From contig CAIYYN010000042.1 in assembly GCA_903930435.1 (NCBI GenBank), positions 62,001-126,000 on the forward strand: a DNA stretch of 64,000 nucleotides, in the 5' to 3' direction. This document shows positions 43,305-52,296 of the stretch, in pieces. The translations under genes were made by a program, and so were the position numbers. The notes below the pieces were generated by a model, which did not search any database, was not told where the DNA came from, and saw nothing but the letters and a program-made list of their open reading frames with translations. The stretch's first letter is position 1. Every line of letters starts with the position of its first letter. This DNA is from an uncultured Hyphomicrobiales bacterium (GTDB taxonomy: Bacteria; Pseudomonadota; Alphaproteobacteria; Rhizobiales; Ancalomicrobiaceae).

Positions 43305-44068
43305 CCGGACAGCCCCATCATCACGCGACAGCAGCCATTCGCTTCGAAAACCTGACACTTGGCTACGATCGGCACCCTGCCTTGCATCACCTCTCCGGCG
43401 AGGTCACCAAAGGCAGCCTGCTCGCCGTGATTGGACCAAATGGCGCTGGCAAATCGACGCTTCTCAAAGGCATCATCGGCTCGCTGAAACCACTCGGTGG
43501 CCGTGTGGACCTCGTCGGCATGAAATCTCGAGACATTGCCTATTTGCCGCAGCTGGCTGACGTGGACCGGACTTTCCCGATAAATCTCTATGATTTCGTC
43601 GCCATGGGGCTGTGGCGCGAGGTCGGAGCCTTTGGAACGATTGGCCGACGGCAGATTACGTCCATCGAAGCCGCGATTTCGGCAGTCGGACTTGAAGGCT
43701 TCGAACGTCGACCGATTGGTACCCTATCTGGCGGTCAGATGCAGCGCACGCTGTTTGCGCGACTGTTACTCCAGGATTCGTCGGTCATCCTGCTCGATGA
43801 ACCCTTCAACGCCATCGATACGCGCACCTCGTCAGATCTGCTTGAACTGATACATCGTTGGCAAAGCGAGGGACGAACAATCATTGCCGTCCTGCACGAT
43901 ATGGACACGGTGGTCCGTCACTTCCCGCAAACAATGCTTCTGGCCCGCGAACTGATTGCCTGGGGCAAGACCGCCGATGTTTGCACGCCGGAAAATCTGC
44001 TGGCAGCGCGCCAGATGGTCGAGGCTTTCGACAGTCGCGCCAACGAATGCGCGCGGGGGGCAGCATGA
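43301..44068 (+). CDS. Zinc/manganese-type ABC transporter ATPase
   Basis: A 255-residue ATPase of the metal-chelate (ZnuC/AztA) group. The N-terminus has PHHHATAA. Walker A is GPNGAGKST near residue 42, the Q-loop is YLPQLADVDRTFPINLYDFV, typical of metal importers, the signature is LSGGQMQRTLFARL near 145, and Walker B is SVILLDEPFNAID. ATG 43301 overlaps the previous stop. It forms an operon with the permease gene. No binding-protein gene is present in the cluster. Confidence 0.9.
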   Translation: MTGQPHHHATAAIRFENLTLGYDRHPALHHLSGEVTKGSLLAVIGPNGAGKSTLLKGIIGSLKPLGGRVDLVGMKSRDIAYLPQLADVDRTFPINLYDFVAMGLWREVGAFGTIGRRQITSIEAAISAVGLEGFERRPIGTLSGGQMQRTLFARLLLQDSSVILLDEPFNAIDTRTSSDLLELIHRWQSEGRTIIAVLHDMDTVVRHFPQTMLLARELIAWGKTADVCTPENLLAARQMVEAFDSRANECARGAA

Positions 44069-44937
44069 TGCTTTACGATCTGTTGCTAGCTCCCTTCTTC
44101 GATTTCGAATTCATGCGCCGCGCCATGGTTGGCATGCTGGCGCTGGCGTTCGGTGCTGCACCGGTCGGCGTTTTCCTGTTGCTGCGACGCATGTCACTGA
44201 CCGGCGACAGCATGGCGCACGCCATTTTGCCGGGAGCGGCCATCGGCTATTTGATCGCCGGACTGTCGCTCACCGCCATGACGATTGGCGGCATTGTGGC
44301 TGGCCTGACCGTCGCGTTTGGAGCGGGTGCGGTGGCGAGGACAACCGTGTTGAAGGAAGACGCGGCACTCGCCACCTTCTATCTTCTGTCATTGGCGCTA
44401 GGCGTCACCATTGTCTCATTGCACGGCAGCAATGTGGATCTGTTGCATGTGCTGTTTGGATCTGTGCTGGCACTCGATGACGATGCGCTTGTATTACTCG
44501 CAAGCATTTCAACCGTGACGATGGTCACATTGGCGCTGATCTTTCGGCCATTGGTCATGGAATGCGTCGATCCGGCATTCCTGCGCTCGGTCAGCAGCGC
44601 TGGCGCACCCGTGCATTTCGCGTTCATGGGTCTCGTCGTGATCAATCTTGTGGCTGGATTCCATGCTCTCGGAACCTTGCTCGCCGTCGGCATCATGATC
44701 CTGCCGGCAGCCAGTGCGCGGCTGTGGACGAGGGACCTGAGTGCGACAATCGGCATTGCTGTTCTGGTTGCCATGTTGTCTGGCTATGCGGGATTGGTTA
44801 TGTCCTACGCTCGTGGCCTTCCGTCCGGGCCAGCCATCATCCTGGCGGCCGGAACGATTTATCTGCTTTCGTTGGTGTTTGGACGCGTCAGCGGCCTCCT
44901 TTGGCGTGTTTTGCCGCGTCGCCATCTGGAAGCCTGA
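44065..44937 (+). CDS. Zinc/manganese-type ABC transporter permease
   Basis: A 290-residue permease with about eight hydrophobic segments of the ZnuB/AztB family. [20 protein letters not shown] near residue 40 and the later [20 protein letters not shown] with [18 protein letters not shown] are family motifs. ATG 44065 overlaps the ATPase stop (ATGA). It would work with the ATPase and an unlinked periplasmic binding protein to import zinc or manganese. Confidence 0.9.
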   Translation: MMLYDLLLAPFFDFEFMRRAMVGMLALAFGAAPVGVFLLLRRMSLTGDSMAHAILPGAAIGYLIAGLSLTAMTIGGIVAGLTVAFGAGAVARTTVLKEDAALATFYLLSLALGVTIVSLHGSNVDLLHVLFGSVLALDDDALVLLASISTVTMVTLALIFRPLVMECVDPAFLRSVSSAGAPVHFAFMGLVVINLVAGFHALGTLLAVGIMILPAASARLWTRDLSATIGIAVLVAMLSGYAGLVMSYARGLPSGPAIILAAGTIYLLSLVFGRVSGLLWRVLPRRHLEA

Positions 44938-44993
44938 CACGCGAACGCCCATATCTGCTGCTCGAACCTGACTTTACCGGAGACGAATTTCCC

Positions 44994-45962
44994 ATGTCCC
45001 AGCCGCAAATTGCGCCATTGCCTGTGACCGTGCTGACCGGGTACCTCGGTGCCGGCAAGACGACACTCCTCAATCGCATCCTGACCGAAGACCATGGCAA
45101 GCGGTATGCCGTCATTGTCAACGAGTTCGGCGAGGCTGGCATCGACAATGACCTCGTCGTGGACACGGACGAGGAAATCTTCGAAATGAACAACGGCTGC
45201 ATCTGTTGCACCGTGCGCGGCGATCTGATCCGCATCATCGAAGGTCTGATGAAGCGGAAGGGCAAATTCGACGCGATCCTGATCGAGACGACAGGCCTTG
45301 CGGACCCTGCCCCCGTCGCCCAGACCTTCTTCATGGATGATGACGTCCGTGCCTTGACCCGGCTTGACGCCATTGTGACGGTGGTGGACGCCAAGCATCT
45401 GGCCATGCGTCTGGATGACAGTCCGGAGGCAGAAGATCAGGTGGCCTTTGCCGATGTGATCCTGTTGAACAAGGTCGATCTGGTGAATGAGACTGAACTG
45501 GCACAGGTGCGCCGCGAAATCCGCGCGATCAACCCCTATGCGCGCGTGATCGAAACCGAACGCTGCGGCGTTGATATCTCTGAAGTGCTTGATCGCGGAG
45601 CGTTCGATCTCAATCGCATCCTGACAGTTGAGCCAGAGTTCCTGACCTCAGACAATCATCGCCATGATGAGGACGTCACGTCGATCTCGCTCACAGCCGG
45701 TGATCTTGATGCCCAGAAATTCATGGCCTGGATCAATGTCGTTACTCAGGAACAGGGGGCCAATATTCTGCGGTTGAAGGGCATTCTGTCCTTTGCTGAT
45801 GATCCCGACCGCTATGTGGTCCAGGGCGTCCATATGATCATCGAGGGCGATCACCAACGCCCATGGAAGCCGACCGAAAAACGCGAGAGCCGACTGGTGT
45901 TCATCGGTCGGGATCTTGATTTCGCGAAAATCCGCAAGGGTTTCGAGGCTTGCGCCCTTTGA
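44994..45962 (+). CDS. COG0523 (CobW-type) GTPase, zinc-linked
   Basis: A 322-residue metal-chaperone GTPase. Walker A is GYLGAGKTT (residues 16-24), the metal motif GCICC is at 68-72, [12 protein letters not shown] is the Walker B region, and the guanine motif is LNKVD near 162. The C-terminal CobW domain starts near residue 225 after a short HRHDEDV segment. COG0523 proteins in zinc-regulated operons deliver zinc to client proteins in scarcity (ZagA/ZigA/ZNG1 type); linkage to the zinc-type importer supports that here over cobalamin synthesis. Confidence 0.9.
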   Translation: MSQPQIAPLPVTVLTGYLGAGKTTLLNRILTEDHGKRYAVIVNEFGEAGIDNDLVVDTDEEIFEMNNGCICCTVRGDLIRIIEGLMKRKGKFDAILIETTGLADPAPVAQTFFMDDDVRALTRLDAIVTVVDAKHLAMRLDDSPEAEDQVAFADVILLNKVDLVNETELAQVRREIRAINPYARVIETERCGVDISEVLDRGAFDLNRILTVEPEFLTSDNHRHDEDVTSISLTAGDLDAQKFMAWINVVTQEQGANILRLKGILSFADDPDRYVVQGVHMIIEGDHQRPWKPTEKRESRLVFIGRDLDFAKIRKGFEACAL

Positions 45963-45963
45963 A

Positions 45964-46026
45964 CTTGTAACGCACCTGCTCTTCGGATTGATGAAGGGGA
46001 GCAGGACGCGCCGACTGCGTTACAAG
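45964..46026. repeat. Nested inverted repeats between the GTPase and WD40 genes
   Basis: CTTGTAACGCA (45964-45974) has its exact reverse complement at 46016-46026, and CCTGCTC (45975-45981) has its own at 45999-46005. In RNA this folds as an 11-bp stem, a one-sided 10-base bulge, and a 7-bp stem. It begins two bases after the GTPase stop and ends 40 bases before the WD40 start. No T-run follows. Confidence 0.6.
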
Positions 46027-46066
46027 ATAAAGTTCAAGTTCCAACTGACCGACAGGGATTGCCTCC

Positions 46067-47044
46067 GTGCCAGCACTTACCGCCGCTTCATTTGATGCTC
46101 ATGTCATTGGCGCAGCCTTTCTGGGCAGCACCCCGATCTTCGGGCTCGCGGATGGCCGGGTCGCATTGGGGCTTGAGGATCGGCAGGTGATCGTGCAACC
46201 GCACGCCGAGGCCATCCTCGCCTTCTGCGCATCGCTCGATGGCAAGTCCGTCCTGACGTCCGGCGATGATGGCCGCGTGATGCGCACTGGCCCAGACGGC
46301 GGATTTGAACTTGTCGCAGAAAAGAAGTCCAAATGGATCGATCAATTGGCGAGCGGCCCACAAGGCGCCGTCGCCTTTGCGGCGGGCAGGACAGCCTGGG
46401 TCGCGCTCAGTGACGGACAGGTGATTGAGTTTCCGCATGAGAAGGCGGTTGGCGGCGTCGGCTTTCTGCCGAAGGGCCTGCGCCTGACGACAGCCACGAC
46501 CGACAAAGCGCGACTGCTCTGGGTGACTGCCAAGGGTGCGCCCGTCGATCTTGACTGGAAGGGCGCGCATACCGGCATTACGACATCCCCCGATGGCCGG
46601 TTTCTGGCGACAACCATGCAGGAACCCGCCCTGCACGGCTGGCGCATCGAAGACGGTAAACACATGCGCATGACCGGTTATCCAGCCAAGGTGAAATCCG
46701 TCTCATGGAGTGCCAAGGGCAAATATCTCGCAACGTCAGGCGCATCTGCGGCCATTCTCTGGCCCTTCACCGCCAAGGATGGCCCGATGGGCAAGGCACC
46801 GCTTCAACTGGGCGCAACCGCACAACTGGTCACGCGTGTCGCCTGCCATCCGACCGAAGACGTCGTGGCCATTGGGTATGACAACGGCCTGATCCTGGCG
46901 GTCCGTTTCAGCGACCAGGCCGAAGTGGTGCTGCGCCACCCTGCCCTGCGACCGGTTTCGGCGCTTGCCTGGAATGCCGATGGCTCCCGATTGGCGTTTG
47001 GAACCGAGCAAGGTGAAGCCGGCACTGTCGATATCCGATCATGA
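46067..47044 (+). CDS. WD40-repeat beta-propeller protein
   Basis: A 325-residue protein with about six to seven propeller blades of WD40 type (GITTSPDGRFLATTMQEPAL, VKSVSWSAKGKYLATSGASA, ALAWNADGSRLAFGTEQGEA). No signal peptide, so it is probably cytoplasmic, unlike the periplasmic AztD propeller. The start is GTG 46067. It is on the same strand as the zinc-type genes and 104 bases beyond the GTPase, and may assist it as a scaffold, which is inference from position. Confidence 0.82.
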   Translation: MPALTAASFDAHVIGAAFLGSTPIFGLADGRVALGLEDRQVIVQPHAEAILAFCASLDGKSVLTSGDDGRVMRTGPDGGFELVAEKKSKWIDQLASGPQGAVAFAAGRTAWVALSDGQVIEFPHEKAVGGVGFLPKGLRLTTATTDKARLLWVTAKGAPVDLDWKGAHTGITTSPDGRFLATTMQEPALHGWRIEDGKHMRMTGYPAKVKSVSWSAKGKYLATSGASAAILWPFTAKDGPMGKAPLQLGATAQLVTRVACHPTEDVVAIGYDNGLILAVRFSDQAEVVLRHPALRPVSALAWNADGSRLAFGTEQGEAGTVDIRS

Positions 47045-47092
47045 ATCCGCGATAAAAAGCCGAACACTTGCAAATGGGTGCTCGCCTCAGCC

Positions 47093-48766
47093 TCAGGCCG
47101 CGTTCACCGACCGGAAGAAGCTTTCCATCCGTGTACCAAGCATCTCAATCTCTTGCTTGACCTGATCCGAGTAAGCCTGAACATTTTTGGCACTGTCTGC
47201 CGTTTCGCTGACAACGCGTTCAATTTTCGCGATTTCGGAGTCCACTGCACTGGTGCCACCCGCGACTTCGGACACATTATTCGCGATTTCGGTCGTCGCA
47301 GTGCCCTGTGCCTGCACGGCGTTTGCAACAAGGGTTGTGATGCTATCAATCGAATTGATCGTATCGGCGATTTCCTCAATCGCATTGACCGTCGTGCGCG
47401 TCGCTTCCTGCATCGCACTGATCTGCGAAGTGATTTCTTCTGTTGCGCGAGCGGTTTGAGAGGCAAGCGCCTTGACCTCATTGGCAACGACCGAGAAGCC
47501 GCGACCAGCTTCACCGGCACGCGCCGCCTCGATGGTTGCGTTGAGGGCGAGCAAATTGGTCTGGGCAGCAATACTCTGGATCAAACCAACAACGGCACCG
47601 ATACGGTCGGCAGCCGAACCCAGCACAGCAATGGCCTCCGATGAGGTTCGTGTCAGTTCAACTCCGCGCGAGACCGTAGATGCCGCGTCGGACACACGGT
47701 GATTGATCTCGATGATGGAAGTCGACAGCTCCTCGGCAGCCGTTGCCACGGTTTGAACGTTGGCGGTGGTTTCGGCGGAAATAGCGGACACCTGAGCTGC
47801 ACGAGACGCCCCTTTATCGGCAAGAACGATCTGGGCTTGAGCCGCCGCAGCCATTGATTCCGCCAATTGCTGAACATGACCAAAGATCGACTTTGCATCA
47901 CCGTCGAATTCACCGATCCGGGCTTGAAGCTGGTGTTGCGAGTCTTCCCGCTCCTTCGTCCGCTGCATGACAACGGTCTGCAGGTCCCGGCTGGTGATCA
48001 CCGTGTCCCGATAGGCCAGCACCGCCATCGTCAGCTGACCTATTTCGTCCTTGCTGGTGGTTGGTGACAATTCGAAGTCAAGATTGCCACCAGAAATCTC
48101 GTTCATTTTATGAACCAGTCGAACGATCGGTCGACTGATACGCGCATGCGCAACCCACATGCCGCCCAGACTGATGAGCAACACGAGTCCCAATGCCAGT
48201 GCTGTGAAGACTTCGCCGACCCAGGCAACTGATTTACCTTCCGATGCGATCAAGCTGGCCTCTTGAGCGAGGTCACGCGAAAAATTCTCAAGGCTCTTGT
48301 TCAACTGCGACCGCACGGCACGATTGGCATCGTTGTCGCCCTGCAGCCGTGCCGCAGGTGCACCTTCTTCAAGCCCGAGCCGCAGCGTCTCCGTGCGATA
48401 TTTCCGGAAGGTGGTTACATCATCGCGAAGCTTTTCAAATTTGCCGCGCATGTCTGCGGCAACGTCACGTTCCCAATCATTTACAACCTTTTCAAGCTTA
48501 TCGAGGCTCGCTTTCAAGCCAACACCAAATTTCTCCACGCTGGCGTGATCGCTGGACATGTAAATTCCGCGCGAGTCCATGACCGCAGCGTAAACGAGTC
48601 CATTGACCCGCTCAATTGACGCTACCTCGCGCAGATTTCGGGCATTTTCGTTTGCCAATCGAGCTTCTTCCGCCTCTTGCCAGAGAGCGAGCCCCCCCAA
48701 GGTCATCGCTGAAAGGATGATGAGACTGAAGAGCAAAGCCAGACGGGAAGAAATCGATCCGAACAT
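47093..48766 (-). CDS. Methyl-accepting chemotaxis protein
   Basis: A 557-residue transmembrane chemoreceptor. Membrane segments lie at about 8-28 ([20 protein letters not shown]) and 187-210 ([20 protein letters not shown]), enclosing a four-helix-bundle periplasmic domain of about 155 residues. A HAMP domain follows ([20 protein letters not shown]). The signalling helix tip is [20 protein letters not shown] then [20 protein letters not shown], near residue 405. No C-terminal CheR pentapeptide is visible. The ligand is unknown. No che genes are nearby. Confidence 0.93.
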   Translation of the reverse strand: MFGSISSRLALLFSLIILSAMTLGGLALWQEAEEARLANENARNLREVASIERVNGLVYAAVMDSRGIYMSSDHASVEKFGVGLKASLDKLEKVVNDWERDVAADMRGKFEKLRDDVTTFRKYRTETLRLGLEEGAPAARLQGDNDANRAVRSQLNKSLENFSRDLAQEASLIASEGKSVAWVGEVFTALALGLVLLISLGGMWVAHARISRPIVRLVHKMNEISGGNLDFELSPTTSKDEIGQLTMAVLAYRDTVITSRDLQTVVMQRTKEREDSQHQLQARIGEFDGDAKSIFGHVQQLAESMAAAAQAQIVLADKGASRAAQVSAISAETTANVQTVATAAEELSTSIIEINHRVSDAASTVSRGVELTRTSSEAIAVLGSAADRIGAVVGLIQSIAAQTNLLALNATIEAARAGEAGRGFSVVANEVKALASQTARATEEITSQISAMQEATRTTVNAIEEIADTINSIDSITTLVANAVQAQGTATTEIANNVSEVAGGTSAVDSEIAKIERVVSETADSAKNVQAYSDQVKQEIEMLGTRMESFFRSVNAA

Positions 48767-48942
48767 GTGGGGCCCTAAACTTTAACACTCCCACGATTGT
48801 TAATCCTATTAATCTTAAAAATTACATAACATTCCCACCCGATAATCATTGAGCGTCTGCCAAAATGGCGCAGAAACACACATATATATATCACAATTTA
48901 AATATTTTAATAATTATCCAATTCACCGAAATAACCCAGCGA
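48767..48942. other. AT-rich spacer upstream of the chemoreceptor gene
   Basis: Clearly AT-rich, with short AT palindromes such as TATATATA near 48885. It must hold the chemoreceptor promoter. No gene. Confidence 0.4.
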
Positions 48943-49269
48943 CTAACGCCCCAAATTATCTGCGATCGGATTACTTGCTCGCGCTGTCTCGATCAACGCA
49001 CATGCCGCGGACTCAAGCAGTTGATTGCATCTCTGCCGGAGCACAATGCCTTCCATGCTGAATTCAGGCGTCCGTTGTACCTGTCGCTGCATTTCGCCTA
49101 GCGTATCACTCAGTTCCTTCAATTCTTCCAAATTAAGTGTTTCGCCCAACTGCCGCGTCGTTTTGCACAATGAAACAAGTAAGTCCTTCAGAGCAATTTC
49201 CTGCTCCGACATCTTTATCGCAACATTGTCGTTGGTAAGTGCATGATTATGAAATGGCGTTACAGTCAT
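48943..49269 (-). CDS. Small helical protein of unknown function
   Basis: A 108-residue soluble protein from ATG 49269, with GAGG nine bases upstream. It is mostly helical: SEQEIALKDLLVSLCKTTRQ, NLEELKELSDTLGEMQRQVQ, and LLESAACALIETARASN. No membrane segment or known motif. It lies upstream of the chemoreceptor on the same strand (176 bases apart), between AT-rich stretches. I do not recognise it. Confidence 0.55.
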   Translation of the reverse strand: MTVTPFHNHALTNDNVAIKMSEQEIALKDLLVSLCKTTRQLGETLNLEELKELSDTLGEMQRQVQRTPEFSMEGIVLRQRCNQLLESAACALIETARASNPIADNLGR

Positions 49270-49656
49270 GTTAAAATCCTCACGACTTCCTGAATTCACA
49301 TTTTGACGTGTTTTCTAGAACGGAGGTCCTTTTAGAGCCAATTTGTTTCGTTCCAGCGCCGTATTTCATCTCGGTTGTCGCATACAACAGTTAACTACCT
49401 TACCTGCGACTATCCGAGACGCCACCACCTGCTGCGCATCTGACAAAAAACATATCAGAAAATCTGTGTTAATGTCAAAGGCAACACAGGCTCGAATCAA
49501 GCAACACATCTCGATATGTTATTTTCAGATGAATTCGTCTGTTTTTGCAATTCAAATATTCAAAAAAATGATGATGAATTAAGATATTGAATAGTCATTT
49601 GTTTTTGTGGTGTGATAGGAATCAGGGAAACAAGTAGCGATTAATACGAAAATTAC
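49270..49656. other. AT-rich divergent intergenic region
   Basis: About 390 bases, AT-rich from about 49440 to 49650. The frame 49343-49582 is open by chance; its sequence is not protein-like. Promoters for the helical protein (leftward) and the FAD oxidase (rightward) must be here. Confidence 0.45.
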
Positions 49657-51045
49657 ATGGATTTAGACATGGATAAAATGTCGAAGATTGACTGGAACCG
49701 CGTCAAAAACTCGATTCCCGAAATAGATTTCGCAGATGATCCTGCTACCCTGAAATTGAAAAGTCGTGATTTTTATTGGTTCTCGCCAATCTTAAAAGAG
49801 CAGCTTGATGGAAAGTCGGGTGATTTCGTCGCTTTTCCCAAAACCGAACTTGAAATCATTAAGATTGCCGCCTTGGCTGCTCAATTGCGATTGAACATTA
49901 CTGTACGCGCCGGTGGTACAGGGAACTATGGACAATCGGTGCCGCTCAAAGGCGGACTGATTCTCGACGTTTCCCGGCTTGAGGCAACCATCTGGGTCAA
50001 GCCGGGAGTAGGACGATTTGCCGCAGGGTCACGCATGCTTGAGATTGATCGCAATCTCAAATCAATGGGCCAGGAGCTAAGATTTTATCCTTCAACACGC
50101 AAGCAGGCGACGATCGGGGGATTTGTTGCAGGTGGAGCCGGTGGCGCAGGCAGTTGCACATGGGGTCAGATTTCTGATCTCGGCGCGGTCCTTGCGGTTC
50201 GGGTTGTAACCGTCGAAGAACAGCCACGCATCATCGAGTTACGTGGTCCAGACGTCTACAAGGTCATGCATGCCTATGGCGTGAATGGGATTATCACCGA
50301 AGTCGAAGTGGCGCTTGCGCCGCGACACGACTGGGCCGAGCAAATCATCGCCTTTCCCACACTCCGCTCGGCAGCAGCATTTGGACAAGACCTGACTTCA
50401 CGCGACGCCATCGCAAAAAAGCTCGTATCCATCCACGATGCCCGAATACCGGCGGGGATCAAGCGCCTCCGGTCGATCGTGCCGGATGGAATGGCGATGG
50501 CACTTGTCATGGTCTCAGAGCCTCAGATCCAGACACTGGACGAACTCGTTGCGACCCACGGTGGTTCAACGGTCTACCGCCGGGGGGCCGAAGAGGCTGA
50601 GCGGGCCGCCTTCGAAGGCGAGGGAGATCTCGCGCCGATCTACGAATACTCGTGGAATCACACGACGTTGCATTGGCTCAGGTCCGATCCCTCGATCACC
50701 TATCTTCAGCTCAGGTTCCCACCCGGAAGAAATCTTGAACTGGTGGACTGGATACACGCGACTTTTTACGACGAAGTGCTGCTTCACCTCGAATTCCAGC
50801 GTCGCTTTGGCCACGTGACAAATTCAGCCCTGCCGATCGTCCGATACAGCTCAAGGGAACGGCTTTATCAGATCATCGACCAGCTCAATGCCAATGACGT
50901 CGCCGTTGCCGATCCCCACACCTTCGTGCTGAATGATGCAGGCTGGAAACGGGTTGATTTCGGTGCAGCCGAATTCAAGCGCCTCGCGGACCCCTATGGC
51001 CTCATGAATCCCGGCAAGCTCAAGGATTGGCCCGTTAAAGACTGA
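49657..51045 (+). CDS. FAD-linked oxidase (VAO/GlcD type)
   Basis: A 462-residue flavoprotein of the vanillyl-alcohol oxidase fold. The FAD domain holds NITVRAGGTGNYGQSVPLKG near residue 85, LRFYPSTRKQATIGGFVAGG near 145 and YGVNGIITEVEVALAPRHDW near 205. The C-terminal half is the substrate domain, ending FGAAEFKRLADPYGLMNPGK, typical of the glycolate/lactate oxidase group. The first residues lack a signal peptide, so it is cytoplasmic. The substrate is unknown, probably a hydroxy acid. ATG 49678 (MSKIDWNRV) is a possible alternative start. Confidence 0.85.
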   Translation: MDLDMDKMSKIDWNRVKNSIPEIDFADDPATLKLKSRDFYWFSPILKEQLDGKSGDFVAFPKTELEIIKIAALAAQLRLNITVRAGGTGNYGQSVPLKGGLILDVSRLEATIWVKPGVGRFAAGSRMLEIDRNLKSMGQELRFYPSTRKQATIGGFVAGGAGGAGSCTWGQISDLGAVLAVRVVTVEEQPRIIELRGPDVYKVMHAYGVNGIITEVEVALAPRHDWAEQIIAFPTLRSAAAFGQDLTSRDAIAKKLVSIHDARIPAGIKRLRSIVPDGMAMALVMVSEPQIQTLDELVATHGGSTVYRRGAEEAERAAFEGEGDLAPIYEYSWNHTTLHWLRSDPSITYLQLRFPPGRNLELVDWIHATFYDEVLLHLEFQRRFGHVTNSALPIVRYSSRERLYQIIDQLNANDVAVADPHTFVLNDAGWKRVDFGAAEFKRLADPYGLMNPGKLKDWPVKD

Positions 51046-51075
51046 TCGCAGGACATCCGTGCCATGAACTCACAA

Positions 51076-51111
51076 CTCGAACTGACACGTGTTGGCGCAT
51101 GTCAGTTCGAG
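51076..51111. repeat. Perfect 12-bp inverted repeat between the FAD oxidase and hemH genes
   Basis: CTCGAACTGACA (51076-51087) is followed after 12 bases by its exact reverse complement (51100-51111). It lies 30 bases after the oxidase stop and 90 bases before the hemH start. No T-run follows. It may be a transcription end, an RNA processing site or a protein-binding site. Confidence 0.6.
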
Positions 51112-51201
51112 AATTATGGAATAAACGATGCGCTGCAGGGGTTTCATAAAAGCATCTATGCGCTATCTAAGGTTCATCGACACTCAAATGCTGGATCTGA
51201 C

Positions 51202-52278
51202 GTGACTCATAGCCCAACTGAAAGTCTGTCATTTGACCCGCGCGTCAAGAGCTTCCGTTCGACCCAGTTCCCGGATGGGCATCCAAGGGTCGCTGCGGGC
51301 AAGATCGGCGTTCTGATTGTTGCCCTCGGAACGCCTGATGCGACTGATTATTGGTCGATGCGTCGTTACCTGAAGGAGTTCTTATCGGATCGCCGGGTCA
51401 TCGAGACACCACGTTGGTTGTGGTGGCCGATCCTCAATCTCATCATCCTGACCCGCCGACCGGGACGAAAGGGCAAGGATTACGATTCGATCTGGAACCA
51501 TGAGCGCAACGAAGGACCTTTGAGGACGATTACGCGCTCGCAAAGTGACAAGCTTGCCGCCCGGATAGGGTCTGACGACATCGTCGTTGACTGGGCGATG
51601 CGTTACGGCAATCCCTCGATTCCATCCCGGCTTGACGCATTACAGGCGGCTGGGTGCGAACGCATCCTCGTGTTTCCGCTATACCCCCAATATGCCGCCG
51701 CGACGACAGCCACCGTCAATGACGTCGTTTTCGAGCATCTCAGGAAAGAGCGGTGGCAGCCGGCCTTGCGGACCGTGCCGCCCTATCACGACGATCCCGT
51801 TTATATCGACGCCATCGCCAGAACGTTGAAAGCATCCCTCGCTGGCCTGGATTGGGAACCGGAAGTAATCCTTGCGTCGTTTCACGGAATTCCAAAGTCC
51901 TATTTTGACAAGGGTGATCCTTATCATTGCCAGTGTGCGAAGACGGCGCGTCTTGTGCGTGAAGTGGCGGGCTATGATCGAGACAAACTCCGACTGACCT
52001 TTCAATCGCGGTTCGGACCGCAAGAATGGCTGCAACCCTACACAGACAAAACCGTCGAGGCGCTGGCAGACGCTGGCGTCAAGCGAATGGCAGTCATCAC
52101 CCCCGGGTTCACATCCGATTGCCTCGAAACCCTGGAAGAAATCGCCGTCGAAAACGCCGAGATCTTTCATCACGCAGGGGGTGAGCAATTCCACGCCGTG
52201 CCGTGCCTGAACGATTCGGATGAGGGAATTGATGTCATCGAAGCCGTTGTGCGGCGCGAACTTGGTGGATGGATCTAG
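51202..52278 (+). CDS. hemH: Ferrochelatase
   Basis: A 358-residue enzyme that inserts Fe2+ into protoporphyrin IX, the last step of protoheme synthesis. KIGVLIVALGTPDATDYWSM is the N-terminus of the fold. The ferrochelatase signature lies at ILASFHGIPKSYFDKGDPYH with the catalytic His, and the conserved glutamate at PGFTSDCLETLEEI. The start is not certain: GTG 51202 gives MTHSPTESLSFDPRVKSFRS, while the frame continues to 51064 through the inverted repeat. No iron-response (Irr) box was recognised. Confidence 0.94.
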   Translation: MTHSPTESLSFDPRVKSFRSTQFPDGHPRVAAGKIGVLIVALGTPDATDYWSMRRYLKEFLSDRRVIETPRWLWWPILNLIILTRRPGRKGKDYDSIWNHERNEGPLRTITRSQSDKLAARIGSDDIVVDWAMRYGNPSIPSRLDALQAAGCERILVFPLYPQYAAATTATVNDVVFEHLRKERWQPALRTVPPYHDDPVYIDAIARTLKASLAGLDWEPEVILASFHGIPKSYFDKGDPYHCQCAKTARLVREVAGYDRDKLRLTFQSRFGPQEWLQPYTDKTVEALADAGVKRMAVITPGFTSDCLETLEEIAVENAEIFHHAGGEQFHAVPCLNDSDEGIDVIEAVVRRELGGWI

Positions 52279-52296
52279 CCCCGCAAACCGTTTGTG

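Noticed and set aside
43301-44937. Assignment of the importer specifically as znuBC or aztAB
   Set aside because: The motifs place it in the zinc/manganese group, but without the binding-protein gene the exact subfamily cannot be settled, so I left the symbols empty.
49343-49582. 79-codon frame in the AT-rich gap before the FAD oxidase
   Set aside because: Low-complexity end, no ribosome site, not protein-like.
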